Shown: positions 1 through 13,238 of the stretch, one piece after another
Position numbering within the stretch: position 1 is the stretch's first letter
Layout: the number at the start of each line of letters is the position of its first letter
NCBI RefSeq assembly: GCF_025698545.1
Contig: NC_068577.1
Location: 558,001-622,000 of the forward strand
Length of the DNA stretch: 64,000 nt
Reading direction: 5' to 3'
DNA from: Gossypium raimondii
Lineage: Eukaryota; Streptophyta; Magnoliopsida; Malvales; Malvaceae
Position numbers and translations under genes: made by a program
Notes under the pieces: generated by a model
What the model was told of the DNA's origin: nothing
What the model saw: the letters and a program-made list of their open reading frames with translations, nothing else
Database searches by the model: none

Positions 1-667
1 TGTTAATCAAAACAATGTTATTTTTAGGTCCAACTTCACTGAAGTTTTTATTTATTTATTGATACAATATTAAGGGTAGGAGATAGAGATAAAACGGTTT
101 GAATCCGTACCAAACAAGTCTTTGACAATAATTTTAACCACCGTTCTATATAAAATAAGACGAAATTTTTATTTATTTAAATATTTAAAAGAATATTTAT
201 TTCATGAAGAATTTGAAAAGCTCCTTCATATACATTTAAGTAATTTAAAAGCCTCCACATACATTGTAAATATAAATTTTGGGTTAGAAAGCATCATCAA
301 TGTTAAATTTAGAGATGACAAGGGAGCGAGATGGCCAGATGTTGTTAAATTCATCATCTCTTCATAGTTGACGTGTTCTACTCCATCACTTGCCTCGCTT
401 AATTATGAACGTATAATTGTGAAAACCACTATCACCTTCATGGCTTGGGTGCATCCGTCCTCACCTCACACCACTTTGCTTCAATTTAATTTTTGCTACT
501 TACTCATCTTTAATATTTTTAATTTTTTTTAAAGTCAAGTAAAATTTAAACATAATTATTTTAAAAAATTAAACATATATAAAATATACATTTTTTTATA
601 ATACATTTTGTTAGCAAAAAAGGGCGTTGGTAAGAGTAGAAACAACACAACGAAATTAGTGCCTAAG
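1..667. other. AT-rich intergenic, no gene recognised
   Basis: Short open frames here (for example 122-367) have no recognisable domain and show the composition of random AT-rich sequence. No gene, RNA or clear repeat was identified. Confidence 0.5.
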
Positions 668-845
668 TTGACTGGCACTTCTTGGCAGCTCAACATCAAA
701 ATCACAATCCATAGCCCTCCCCAACCTATAAATAGGAGGATAATGCGCTTCAGCGCACTCGAACACACGTCCCTCTTGTATTGACAACAATACCCATACC
801 AATCGAACTAATACATAATCGACTAATTTTATTATCTTTAATTAA
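668..845 (-). repeat. SINE-like dispersed repeat, family 1, copy 1
   Basis: Read on the minus strand this matches six other copies in the window (3893-4080, 6798-6975, 25524-25640, 28705-28870, 30440-30575, 44830-44980). The shared core runs TTGATTGGTATGAGTATTGT, then GAGGAC, then a TTCGAGTG box, then GCTGAAGCGCATTATCCTCC. The two conserved blocks resemble pol III A and B boxes at tRNA-like spacing. Confidence 0.55.
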
Positions 846-3234
846 ATCAAGAATTTGTTGATTAATTTAGAGTTACCTAAAAATAGATAATGCAAACACA
901 CGAGAAAGAAAATGAAGAAAAAGAATAGGACATTGGATAAGCTTACCACCAACCTTATTAAATATCCAGTCACCGCCACGGCTAAAACTGTGTAATAAGA
1001 TAGAATTATTTATTTATTTATAAAATTAAAACCGCATTAATGTCAAAGGCTTATTTCCAATTTCTTGCCCATCCAGTGTAATAAAGGTAAGAAATTATTA
1101 CCAGTTAAAAAGCACTTAGCGATAACATACAAGAATTAATGAGAAGATTGAGTAAAATACAAAACAATCAATCTTATCCATATACCATTTTCTTTATTTT
1201 TTTTTGTTGAATTCCGCGGCCGATAGTAATGACTAATCTCTTTGATTGCTCTCTAAAGAAGTATCTGGTTGGTCATGAAATGTGCTCTATTCGCATGGGT
1301 GGGGATTGAATTCCAACCTCATAGTTAAGGGATGAGGTGATCAGTAATCACCGCATCACAACTTATAGTTGATTAGTATACCTTTCCAACATGTTTAATG
1401 TAAACTAAAAATTCTTTTCCCATCTTTTTTTTTCTCCTTTTTTCTGAATTAGTTTTAAATTATTATTTTTCATCAAAAACACTATCAAAATTCAGTATTT
1501 GTCTCATTCTTTGATCTTCACATGAATATTGTATTTTTGAGAAATTGAGAACCTTGTTTTGTTAATATGAGTTCACGTCAAATTTCATTCATGTACTTCT
1601 ACGTATGGTTTATTTGTGCTTCTTTTTTCAGTTTCTTGTGCATGAAAAAGGATTGCTATTAGTTGTGTATAAAGTTGTTTAAATTTGTGTGTTTAGTCAA
1701 AGGGCGAGAAACCAATGGCATTTTATCATAATAAAAAAGCCAAAAGTTTAATTACCAAACTAGGACGTAGACAATAGTTTAATGACCATTTTCGTACTTT
1801 ACTTTTATTTTATCATAATAAATATGCATAGATACGAGAGTGATACAACATAAAACCAGCTTTCAAACTATAAAAGTTTTTCTTTTTTTGACCTTTTGAT
1901 TTGGTTAGACGATTCAAGATTTTAATTAGTAAAAATATTTTATCGGCCTCTCTCAATTTTGATATTGAGCAAATTGATCTTTCTCAGGAAAATTGAAGTA
2001 ATTTAATCCATGTTCATTTCAAAAATGAACGACTAAGGATTAATTTAGTTACGATGTTAATGTTTTTAATGTTCTTTTTGTCAATTGTACATAATCTTGA
2101 TTGATATGATGATAAATTTAGTCCTTGATGTTTATATAGTCTGTGTAAATGTTATAGGCTAATTTTGTTAAATTAGGATTAAATTGGTAGAATATGGAAA
2201 TATTGTGTGTTAAATTTATTAAATCAAGACCAATTGACAAAATGTGTACTTTAAGAACTCAAATTTCTTTATGAGAATAGACTTTCTCAAGCGTTGAAGC
2301 ATCAACCAAGAACGGAGACATCCTTTAAACAAACCTTAAATAGGAAGGTCATGGTCATGAAAGTCATCTAAATAAGGAGATTCAAAATTTCCTTTGGTTG
2401 AAATCGAAATAGGTTAGACGAAAAAATTGATGACCATTTATCAAATGTTTTAATTTAAATTTTATGGAAATAAGTTAGGATTTAGGGTACGAAATGTATC
2501 CGTTTTGGGTTAAATGAAAAGAGTTAACATTCCAATTGAAGTTCTTGCACTTGATGACCAATTGGGGACATACATTATTCACATGCAATCAAATGGGTAG
2601 TTCTCAAATCTAAAGGAGATTCAAGACCTTGCTAAGAATATGGTCGATCCAAAAAAGAACATTGTTTATCTTTTGGTACGTGGCTTGATTAAGCTTCTAT
2701 TGATTTTTCGAGTTATCATAAGTGTGTAAAAAGTATTTTCCGCAATGAAAATTGTGAAAGATCATTTGAGGAATTGGAATGGAGATTAATAAATGAATGG
2801 TTGTTTTGTTACATAAATCGAGAAATAACAACATTAACTAGAAGAAAATAATCCAATCCAATGGTTTCAACGCATGAGAAAGCGTCATAGACAAAGAGTA
2901 CGACTTATTGAAATTTATTTGATGTAATTTTTCTTTTAGTTACCATTTTAACTATCCTACAGTTAATTATATTATACACTAGTTTATCAAGTGTTAACAT
3001 TATGCATTAGTTCTTTTAAAAAATATATGTTACTCATTAATTTAAAAAATTTGACCCCACAATCTAAATTTCTTGATTTTTGACAATTGTGTGAAATATG
3101 ATTGTTAATGTTCTAAATGCAGAGGAGTTTTTTTTATATAATTCTTACTACTCCTCATAATCCTCAAACTCTTAAACTAGAAGATAATACACGTTTGAGC
3201 ACTCTTGAACCCATGTAGATCGACAGTATGAAGT
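846..3234. other. AT-rich intergenic, nothing recognised
   Basis: No coding frame with recognisable protein similarity. Around 1225-1380 there is a GGATTGAATTCCAACCTC stretch that could be a degenerate tRNA-like B box read on the minus strand, but it was too weak to call. Confidence 0.5.
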
Positions 3235-3735
3235 AGGGGTGGGCATTTTTCAATTTTAATTGAATTAACTGAGCGAACCAAATTAACCAGTTAATCGATC
3301 GTCCATTGAATCTAAAACAGTCAGGGTTGATTAAAGATTTTTAAATTTTCGATCATCGGTTAATTCAATTCAAAATCGAGGAATTAACCAAAATTATTAA
3401 TAATATACTATATGCATAATATATTAGATAAGTCCAATGCATCATATAAACCTAAAATATAAAAAATAATTAATATATATTCTTATAATGTGATTAAAAC
3501 CTATTATGAAAACAAAAATCATTTGAAAAATAAAATAAAACTAGAAATAAACAAAAGTAAAAAAACATATAAAATGTTAATTAATTTAGTTAATGGCCTG
3601 AATTAACAGAAATTATTTTGATTAATTAATAGGTTTCTAAAAGAATTTAGTTCAATTAATAATTTGAGATTTTAAAATTTTGATTAATTCAATAATGATA
3701 ATTTAATCCGAGTATTAATTAAATCCAGTGTTTCA
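3235..3735. repeat. Low-complexity AATT-rich repeat with GGTGGGCA start
   Basis: The block begins GGGGTGGGCATTTTTCAATT and is dominated by TTAATT/AATTAA words. A related stretch lies at 34230-34680 with the same 'aattgaaaaccgaattgaat' type words, and a weaker one at 44050-44300. It is probably a diverged non-autonomous transposon family. The ends were not resolved. Confidence 0.35.
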
Positions 3736-3892
3736 ATACCTCTAATATGAAATTATGGATACTTTGGGAGAGGAGGAATTAGGCCCAAATATATTGATTG
3801 AAAGTCAAATAAATATGGTTCATTAGTGGATTGTTTGTTGTATGCAATTCTATATGGTGATTTGGCATGGTAGGCTAAAATGTTGGTAGAGC

Positions 3893-4080
3893 TGTCTTAA
3901 TTTGATTGGTATTGTTATCAATGTTGGAGGATATAGATTCGAGCGCGTTGAAGCACATTATTCTCTGATTTATGAGTTGAGGAGGAATTATGGATAATTT
4001 TAACATTATGTCAAAAAGAGCAGATATAATCATAACTTATATTGAAATTATTCAAAAAAATGAAAATTAATTTAATAGAT
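3893..4080 (+). repeat. SINE-like dispersed repeat, family 1, copy 2
   Basis: Contains the A-box-like block TTGATTGGTATTGTTATCAA, a B-box-like GATTCGAGCG, the GTTGAAGCACATTATTCTC block, and an A-run near the 3' end (TTCAAAAAAATG). An A-rich tail after the body fits a retroposed SINE in plus orientation. Confidence 0.55.
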
Positions 4081-4249
4081 GATAACACTATTTTTTTAAT
4101 AGAGAAAAATTGATTTAGATGATGGGATAATGACGTTGGTCAATTGTTGTTATTTATTTGAATTGGTGGGTCAATTAGGAAGTCTATTCTTCACCTACCC
4201 AAACGGGGAGAAACAGACCGACTTAAATCAAATTTCCTTAAATTATTTT

Positions 4250-5253
4250 CCAAAAGAAAAAGGTAAAAATATTAAAATAGTCACTTTTGTTTGTTTCAAG
4301 TTACATTTTAGTCACTTATGCTGAAATGTTATGTTTTAGTGACTCGCGTTATTGTTTTGTTACAAAATGGTCACTTTGTCATTAAGATCAGTTACCTCCA
4401 AAACGGAAGTGCAACATGACAGTTACAATGAGTTTTAAATGCAAAGTGAATGTCCAGCCAAGTAAATTAATTGATTTTTTAATTAAATAACTTTAAATAA
4501 TTAAAAATTTTAAATTAATTATAGGAAAATGTTAATTTGATTTCCTGAAATAATCAAAACCAATGCATCACATTAATACTTGAACAGCTGGAAAAAGGAA
4601 AAGAACTCTTGGTCTCCTTTTTCTTTTAGCTTTCATTTTCATTTTGACTGAAAAAACCATCCATTTTCATAGTCATCTTTGTTGAATCGAAATAGTAAAA
4701 ATCAAATTAAGTGTTCCATCAAACAATTAGATTTTTTATTCAAAATGGAAGAACAAAAGATTCATTCAATAGAGGGTCCAAGCATGGATTACAGTAAGTA
4801 ATTGATTTTTTATTCTTTACCTGGATTTTGGGTTCAAATATTATGAGTTTTCTTTTTGCAAAAAAGGTGTTCTTATCTTTTCATATTTTTCTGTATATGT
4901 GACAGACAAAAATGATATGCATCATCTTTGCTTATTTGTGTATTGTGGGCAACCACAATAGCAAGCAATTATAAATGTTGGTGTGTCCATTTTTTCTTCT
5001 TCTCTGCTCCTCTTCTTTGATGGTAACAAAAAAAAAAATCCAATTGTTACTTCTTTTTAAACAGTAAAAAATTGAGTTTTAAGGCAAAACTTTGTATTCT
5101 ATTTTCATAATTTTTTTTAAACTTTTCTCATCTTAGTTGGACATCCATATTGGCATTTAAAGTCCATTTTAACTATCATGTCAGACTATCGTTTGGGAGA
5201 TAACAGATCTTAACGGCAGAGTGACCATTTCGTTAAATTTCCCCAAAAGAAAA
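4250..5253. mobile_element. Mutator-like non-autonomous element with 11-bp target duplication
   Basis: The same 11 bases, CCAAAAGAAAA, flank the block at 4250-4260 and 5243-5253. Inside them the ends are inverted: the right end read backwards (GGAAATTTAACGAAATGGTC) pairs with the left end, and about 90 bp of homology (AAATGGTCACTYTGYCRTTAAG...ACATGAYAGTTA...TTTTAAATGC) is shared at 4365-4445 and 5152-5235. Long terminal inverted repeats with 9-11 bp duplications are typical of Mutator-like elements. The interior has no transposase. A short frame at 4745 (MEEQKIHSIEGPSMDY) ends in a donor-like ACAGTAAGT and could be a captured exon. Confidence 0.7.
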
Positions 5254-6797
5254 TCAAGTTTCGTTAAATTATTAATAATTATAATGAGTCAAGCCTCACT
5301 ATTAATGCCTCTAATTCGCTGCATTAAAGCTCACAATACTTCCTACTTACTGGTTAATTTTAAAGCTTTCCTCTTTGCATGTCTTCAACGTACTCCATTT
5401 ATACACTTTCATAAGCAAAAACGTACCATCGTACCCATTATTTATATACCTATATATAAAAGGAAGGTCGTTGTCGTCGTCGTCGTCATCGTTATCATAC
5501 ACGTGTTGGATTCTAATTTTTTTATTATAAAATAATAGTAAGATTTCAATTTACTACTTTATTATGTTTATATTTGAGATTTAATTTTTATATTTTAATT
5601 TGACATAATTGGTATATGAATTACTTTAATTTTTATAAACCCTTCTAATATCTAAATTAATCCCCGTCCCCACTAGCTATATTCTTATGCTAGGTAAGTT
5701 GGGGAAGTCACCACAAACAAACCTATCAGGTTGATTAGGCATTGGGTTTATTTCTATCTTAGCCGCAAATTAACTTGTTCGTCAACACTATTAAAGTTAA
5801 TCCTAATATATTCAATCTAGATCTAAACCTTAATTTTTTTTCTTCCAAGATAAATCAAGACTATTAATTTAACACAACTTGGTGATCAAACAAGCACAAG
5901 AATGAATAAATAATTAACAAAAATCGGAAAAATTGAAGAGAAAATAATTAATCAACTAAAAAAATCCATCATTGTTCAAAAAAATAAAATTTAGTTCATA
6001 ATTATTTGAAAAAAAAACAACACAAAAAGTTGTTCAACGAAGTCTTTTTGTCACAAATTTAAGGAGTGTCTTCGCTTCAAATTTTGCGTTGTTATAGTGT
6101 TGTAAGGCGTAAGAGTGTCGAGGTTCAAATTTAAGGAGCCAATTTGGATGACATTGGTCAAATGTTGTCAGGAATTCTTCCCGATGTATCTTCTATGAAA
6201 TCTACAGATCCTCTTAAAATCGTGTCTGGACAAGGGCCATGCATCACCCGTTTCATGTGGTGGTCAGTTGGTCTAGCAAGGGCTCAGCTTATATTTTATT
6301 AAATTAATTATAAAGATTATATTTATGATAACTTTTTAAGATTATTTACAAATATTATATTTAACACCTATGTTAAATAAATTACTATTGCATGTGTTTG
6401 GGTAACCGAAAGGTGCAAAGCATTTGGATTAGAAATCCTGTGGGAGGCAAAAGCCACCTTTTAAGCTTAAGGGGATGAAATTAAAAAGATTAAGAAAAGC
6501 AAAAGTGATTGAAGAAAAAAAAAGAGATGGTGAATTGGGAAGAGACAAATAAACATATGGTAATGCTGAGTAGGTGATCCTATGGCCCATTTAGCCTTTT
6601 GATAACTTTCTTGGTTATCTTATTATAATATGCATGTATGTATGTGTGTGTTTCCTTTGATCTTATCCTTCAATTACCACTAACTTTTTCAAAGATTGCA
6701 ATGAATTGCTACTATAAATTTTATAATGCCCATGAAAAAGTTACTTCTAATCTTTCTTTAATTAATGGAATGGTGAAATTTTGAATTTACGTCGATT
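5254..6797. other. AT-rich intergenic, microsatellite only
   Basis: Nothing gene-like was recognised. A (GTC)n-type microsatellite (GTCGTTGTCGTCGTCGTCGT) sits near 5467-5490. Confidence 0.5.
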
Positions 6798-6975
6798 AAG
6801 TCTTAGTTTGACTGACATGAGTATTGTTATCAATACAGGAGGACATGTGTTCGAGTGTGCTGAAGCACATTATCCTCCTATTTATGGGTTGGATAGGGTC
6901 TATGAGTAGTTCTAGACATTGTGTCAAAAAGAGCATATATGATCAGAACTTATAATGAGATTGTTAAAAAAAAGT
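6798..6975 (+). repeat. SINE-like dispersed repeat, family 1, copy 3
   Basis: Best preserved plus-strand copy: CTTAGTTTGACTGACATGAG, then a GTGTTCGAGTGTGCTGAAGC block, then CATTGTGTCAAAAAGAGCAT, ending before a run of A (GTTAAAAAAAAG). Confidence 0.6.
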
Positions 6976-7144
6976 GAATTTAAGTTTGACTTCGGAAGAT
7001 GATATTGTTAGGAGGAGTAATCATGAACTTTGAAAGAATTAATTTTCATCAACTGTAAAATAAATATGAAAGATATTTTGATCATACAAAAATTTATGTT
7101 CACATTTTCAGTTGAAATCAGTTTTAGTTTCGATATCTTACTTC

Positions 7145-7425
7145 TTATCCCCAAGGGCAGCGGAAAGAGGGTAGATAGGTAGGTGCCTTGACCCCCTTAA
7201 AATTGGAAAATTGCATTTCCTCCTTTTAAAAAATTTAAATTTATAAGTTAGTAATGGTAAAATTGTACTTTGGCCCCCCAAAATATTAAAATTTTGATTT
7301 AGTCCTTTAAAAAGTTATAAAGATATTAACTAATACAGTGATGAAATTGCTTTTAACTCTTATTAAAATTTATAACTTAATTCCAGCCCTCCAAAATTGT
7401 TTTCTAAATTTGCTCCTACTTAATC
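7145..7425 (+). repeat. Dispersed 'cccc-taaaat' repeat, copy 1
   Basis: Alternating phrases of the type 'gacccccttaaaattg...ttgtactttggccccc...tttagtcctttaaaaa...cagccctcc'. The same arrangement recurs at 9480-9715, 17005-17275 (reverse), 28110-28240, 36420-36720 (reverse), 45190-45345 and 61130-61430. This is an unclassified dispersed repeat with no coding potential. Confidence 0.5.
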
Positions 7426-8399
7426 TTTTTAAAAATTATTGTAATTTTTATGCAATTTTTAAATTCAAAAACCTTCGTATCTTTTGTATATTAATTAATA
7501 TTTTAACAATCCAACTGTTGAATTTCAATATAATTGTACTTGTCATACATACAAAATTTTGAATCGATTCGATATTTCATCATGTCAATCTAACAAACTG
7601 TATATATTAATATTTATTGAATGGTTGAAAGTTTTTTACATAAAGCAAACAGTTAAAAAATTTAGTTTACGTCAAATTTGACATGCATGATCTATGCAAA
7701 TGAAATATAAAATATAACAATTAAATCGTTAAAATATTAATCATACAAAAGATACGAAATGATGTTTTTATTAAATATTAAATAACTAAATGAACATATC
7801 CAATTAACAAAGCAAAACTTTAGAAAATCAAAATAAATATCAAACCAGAAAGGTCTTAGTGACTCTCAGAGAATCCACATGGCACTAAATTTATTAAAAG
7901 TAGTCTAATTAATGTTTATAAGATTTGGTATAATTTTAGGGTTGAGATCTCTCTTTTTAATCCCTTACTTTTTTAAAGTTTTTAATTTAGTATTTTTTAA
8001 TATACTAACCACTACCATTCATATGTTATAAGATTCATCTTTAAATTAGTTAAATTAATTTAATCGAGTTATTCGGTTTTTAATAAATTCAAGTCAAATT
8101 GATTACAACTCGATTTATTCTAGTAACTCAAATAATAAATTTATGTAAATACTCCTTAGGTCTTTGATAGTTCGAAAATGTGCAAGTTGGTTCCTCTAAA
8201 AGTTACAAAATACAAAATATTTATAAAATATTTTTCCAAAATTTTATAAATATATATTGAAAAATGAAAATTTATTGAAAAAATTACTAGAAAATATTTA
8301 AAATATATAAAAGACTAAATTATAATTTTTTTTAAAAATATTCCAAACTGATAAATATGAGGCCTTAAACAAGTAAATTATCAAATCAAGTTTATCATA

Positions 8400-8731
8400 C
8401 TAATTTTTTCTACTTCTTCTTCCAAGTGCAGGATAACCCCAAGGGGTTGTGGGTTTTTTTCTTCCAATTGGAGCCCTCCCTTCACCACCCTATGGGAATG
8501 GTTTACAGGGTTCATAACTACTCATCTTACTACAGGACGCTTACCTAGCCAACATTTAGATCTGATTCTACCCAAACTTTTTTAGTTCACCCCAACATTC
8601 CCCACCTGTCCGACTGTTGCTGAGCAGTTTTTGGATATCAAACGGACCTCCTTAGTAGGTAATTTTAATGTGGCGATTTCCTCCTTCATAATCGGTTTAG
8701 AATAAAGACCATTGCTCTAGCTAATTGTTCT
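8400..8731 (-). pseudogene. rpl2: Plastid rpl2 exon fragment inserted in nuclear DNA (NUPT)
   Basis: Translation of the minus strand gives, in pieces, the C-terminal half of plastid ribosomal protein uL2: QLARA, then [38 protein letters not shown], and GYPALGRRSRK in shifted frames. Stops interrupt it (N* before KSLG, R* before VVMNP) and the frame shifts around the HPHGGGEGRAPIG region. The block is visibly richer in GC than its AT-rich surroundings. Plastid rpl2 is normally intact and translated in the chloroplast, so this copy is a decayed transfer to the nucleus. An organellar origin rather than a nuclear gene is favoured by the absence of introns, a transit peptide or a start codon. Confidence 0.85.
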
Positions 8732-11643
8732 CTTATTTTGTTTTAAAAGACTTTTCAAATATATATGGTATTTTGTTTTATCCGACTCGACTTGAATCTC
8801 ATTTAACTTTACTTGATTGAGATAAAATAAGATTTGAAATTTAATTTTTGTTATCATGCTAAATTTGTTTCTATTTTGGCATCCAAAATTAGGTAAAATG
8901 TTTTTTTCTCATAAATCATAACATAGTTTATGGTCCTTTAAAAAAAACATAGTTTATGTTTTCCCCCTTTTAACTTTTGCTTAAATTATTCTTTGTCCTT
9001 TGTAAGATTTTCAACAATGACTTTTTTTTTCTCCTACAATTTAGGCTCTTACTTAGGAGTTAGCATTTGCCTATGTTGCCCTTTATTTTATTATATTTCA
9101 CTTGTGATGTTTTCAATTTTTTATACAATTACAATATCAGAATGGGAAAGGATTGTTGAAATAGTGATGCCACGTCAATTGTATCCCTTTTTTCAATAGT
9201 TTAATGTCAAATCAACATTTTCATTCTGAAAAAAATCAAATCCAAATGAAAATCTTGAAATTTAGGATGAAACTGATGTGGCATTAAACTATTGGAAAAT
9301 GATAATATCAATGTTTCATACAATCCTTTCTCTATCAGAATTTGAACTTCAATTCTTTAGGTGTCAACTAGAGAGCCTCATTCTATGCTTTGAAAAGTAA
9401 TAATGAGTTGTCTACAATGAAGCATTCAAATTTTATGATTGAAATTGAATTTGGATAAGCAAAATTCTATTAACAAGCAAGGTCAGCGATAGGAGGGCTG
9501 GTAAGGGCTTTGACCCCTTCAAATGAAAAATTACATGTTAGTTCATAGTAAATTCTTACTTTTCCCCCAAATGATAAATTTTTAATTTAATCCTTTAACA
9601 ATTATAAACTATAAGCTAATAGAACTGTTAAATTACATTTCAGCCCTCATAAAAATATGTAACTTAATTTCGACCCCTAAATATTTGTTTTGGTTTCACC
9701 TCTGTTAACATAGCCATATTGGAAGTCACTACTTCTACAAACTTAATCTTTTCACCTTTTACACGTAAACCTCAAAAGTTGTCAATGGAAATAAAGTATT
9801 TTCAACTAAATAGCTAATCAAGTGATGAAGTTTCATTCCCTTGATTAGCTTTTTAAACCATTTCATTTTAGGTAAGTAGATGGGTTTAATTTTCTAAAGT
9901 TGTAATTGAAATATTTGGGATTTTCCTTTTTCCTTTGGGAATCATTTACATTTTCTTATCCTTTTCTTTTCTTTGCAAGTGGGAAGGCTCCACTTCTTGA
10001 ATCCTTTTGGAATGGATGTCATGAATGGAGACTTATGTTTGTAGTAATTGATTGCTTGCTTTTAACTTGTCAAACTTTTGGCCCTTTTTAGAAAATATCA
10101 CATTGTTCTGTGTCTTTAATGGACTCGTCCTTGATTTTCTGCAACCACAATGCTAAGTTCTATATATATTGTCATCTACATGAGGGATTAGATATTCAAA
10201 AATTGTAGGTATCATGGTTAGGAAAGTATATCAATGAGTCTAGTTCATGCCTTGAATGAACAAATAATCAATTGCAAAGGCTTCAAACCTTTCTTTGTGT
10301 ATATTATACGTTGATAATGGCAGTAGGAATGATTGCATAGCAATAGGAAAGAAAAATAATAACACACGGATTTTACGTGGAAAATCTTTATCAGGAAAAA
10401 CCATGGGTAGAGGAGGAAAAATTCACTAATGTTGAAAAACAACCATATAAGAGGTTTTCTGCTACACACGTTTTAAGGGTTAAACAACCCTTTTATAATC
10501 TACATCTAATCCCCACAGATCCTCAATACTTTTATAATCTACACACGGATTTTAGGTTGATCCCAATGTTTCAAATTTTCAAAATTTTCTAATTGGATCC
10601 TCAAAGTATTAATATCATATCAGCGAAGTTTTTCCATCAGCCTAGTCATTAGCTTAGATGTTTAATGCTAGCTCAAATTTGGCATAGCATATATTTAAAA
10701 ACATACAAACACATGAATAACTTGAATTTGACAAGTTTAAAAGTAAACCTCCTCATTTTAATGGCATTGCCTTTGCTTTTAACACTTCTTGTTAAAGCCG
10801 TCCATCTGATAAGTGATAACACGCGTGTTTACAACTTGGTACGCATGTTTCATAAATATTTCATGTTGGATTTGAATTGGCATTTGGCACCCTAAACTGT
10901 AGTCTAGGCTAATGAAAAAACTTGATTGATATAATACTAATACTTTGAAGACTCAAATAAAAAGTTTTGAAATTTAAGGACCAATTTAAAGTCTGAATAG
11001 GGACATTTGATGAAATTTTATTATTATTATTTTCAAGTAAATGTGATAATATTGAAAGTATTATTCCATAAGAAGCTTATGCAATTGTGCTTTTAGTTTA
11101 ATTTTTAATGAAAAACTTCCTTAATTATGTGTTACAAAATAAGTGATTTTGAATAAATGTTACTGTTATTCACAGCAAAGGACCAACCATATAATAAGGT
11201 TGCCAAATCTATACTACATATATAGCTTTGATGATTAAGGCAATATTCCCTGTCTTAAGTAGTAAAATGTTTACATTTTTTTATTAATTTAGCTTTTAAT
11301 CTTTTAAAAAGAACTAATTTTGACCGTCAACTTTTTAAAAAGAGTAGAATTAATTTTTTTTTGTAATGAAAATATTGATTAAAAATATTAAATTTTTAAA
11401 CATAGTAGCCTGAATAGTAATCTACGTGTACTTTATGTTTTTTTTTTGAATTTTTTTATTTTTATAAATTTTAAATTATTTGTTGACCTAACTGTATCTA
11501 CATGTCAGCATGAAATACATGTGAACTGCCACACCAGTTGCCATGCCAACATTTTTTAGTCTATATTTTTCGTTAAAAAAAAAACAATTTGTCTCTTTTT
11601 CTGAAAAATTGGTTAACTTTAACTTAAAAAAAATAAAGATTAA
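8732..11643. other. AT-rich intergenic with one dispersed repeat copy
   Basis: A copy of the 'cccc-taaaat' repeat lies at about 9480-9715. At 10355-10480 a phrase of the type TTTTACGTGGAAAATC...ACCATGGGTAGAGGAGG looks like transposon-derived repeat sequence. No gene was recognised. Confidence 0.4.
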
Positions 11644-11792
11644 GGGTGGATTTGGATGGGCAGTGCATTTTCCTGCGGTTAGTGTAAAAACAACGGTGGC
11701 GATGAGATAAGATACTGTAACGATACTGTAGCGTAAGATAAAAAATAAGCTAAACACAATGCACAGCACCCCACTGCCAATCCAAACCTACT
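11644..11792. mobile_element. MITE, family M1, copy 1
   Basis: About 149 bp with inverted ends: GGTGGATTTGGATGGGCAGT at the left, and GTAGGTTTGGATTGGCAGTG reading inward from the right on the opposite strand. The centre carries 'ggttagtgtaaaaacaacggtggcgatgagat...actgtaac'. A related copy lies at 32861-32975. Size and structure fit a hAT-type MITE; the superfamily is inferred. Confidence 0.6.
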
Positions 11793-12571
11793 CTAAACTT
11801 TTAAAAGAAAATTGTAAATATGAAGAATTAAATTTACGAGGAATAGGTTGTGCAACCATTTTTGAAAGCCTCAATAAACATATAGGACTGAAAGACAACC
11901 AAAATAAGGAGACATTAGAGATAGAGATTATGATTAGTTTTGTCACGCCTGCAGCCAGTTTTATCCTATTTTGCCATGCATATCAGCTTTTTAAGCACCA
12001 TATATATATACATATATAATGATGTTATCTATATAGCTTTTTGTTTTTAGTAATAGTTATATATCAAATTTGATATCTCTCTGAAGTTAAATTTTGAATA
12101 ATTCCTAATTAAAATGGACTAAAACGGTTATTTTACCCTTTAGTTAAAGGAGTACCAAGATTACTGTTTAACCTTTTAACTATACCTCTAGTCATTGATG
12201 GGAAGTATGCTACTACTTGAGTTAGCTCTAGTTTATGGAATCGATTCAAACTCTTCAATTTATCATGATTTTTTTTTTCAAACATTGTGAAATGCTCTCA
12301 CTCTATTAATCAATTGAGATTTTTGGTAAATTTAGAAGATAAAAACTCGATCGAGAACAATACCGAATTATTGAAAGTAGATTTACAAAATGGGATATGT
12401 CAAGTCATTTTTCTCGTGTGTTCTTGAGGTGCACTTATCATGTCATGGATGTGCTGTAGTCAAAAGACAACAAGCACTCATGAGTCATGATAGTAGGCAT
12501 ATGTGATAATCTTCTTCACATAAACTAAATAAATACAATTTCACATTTACCAAAAAAAATTAAAAAATAGG

Positions 12572-13006
12572 GTAAATTACACTTGAAGTTATTAAACTAT
12601 TAATAAATTTACATTTTGGTTATATAATTTTAAAAATTATAAAATAATCATTAAACCATTCAGAAGTTTTTATTTGATTCACCGAGTTGTTAAGTTTTAT
12701 TAACAAAAAAACACCTAGCAAACAAGCTCCAATTGACGATTCAACAAGTAGAAGAAAATACATTATATCAAAATCAATCTGACGATCAATGTTGAATATC
12801 GTTGTTTGGATTTTGATTCACACATTCGTTATGTTCAATGCTGTTTCATGAAAAGAAGCTGAACTATAGAAGAGAAAATGAGGGGGAGCTTTCAATTGAT
12901 GTAGACGGTGCAAAACAAAGAAGGTTGACTTAAATGAAAACTTTCGAATAGTTTGGTGACTAATTTGAAATTTACTAATAATTTAATAACCGTGAGTGTA
13001 ATTTAC
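12572..13006. mobile_element. MITE with about 90-bp inverted ends, family M2, copy 1
   Basis: The left end GGGTAAATTACACTTGAAGT...ATTAAACTATTAATAAATTTAC is mirrored at the right end as GTAAATTTACT...TTATTAAT...GTGTAATTTACCC. Total length is about 435 bp with no coding frame. A second near-complete copy is at 41795-42265, and partial copies are at 27553-27730 and 31700-32125. Long inverted ends and small size suggest a Mutator-type MITE. Confidence 0.65.
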
Positions 13007-13187
13007 CCAAAAACAAAAAAGCAAAAGTGATACAAAATTCAAATTGATCTTTTTATCATTCCATACTCCGACCCTACTTCTTTTCATGAATTCAAAACAA
13101 ATACTATTTTATAATCTTCATTAACCATAATCATGAACCTCTCCACCAAGCAATGGTGTGTGCTCCTTATAAAGTCACTGAGTTGGG

Positions 13188-13209
13188 TATATATATATAT
13201 ATATATATC
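13188..13209. promoter_or_regulatory. TATA-rich (TA)n tract upstream of the CEP precursor
   Basis: An uninterrupted alternating TA run about 30-50 bp ahead of the CEP start codon. It could supply the TATA element or lie in the 5' leader; the transcription start cannot be read from sequence. Confidence 0.35.
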
Positions 13210-13238
13210 TCAACTTTCTTCAAAAGCTTGTGAAAATT

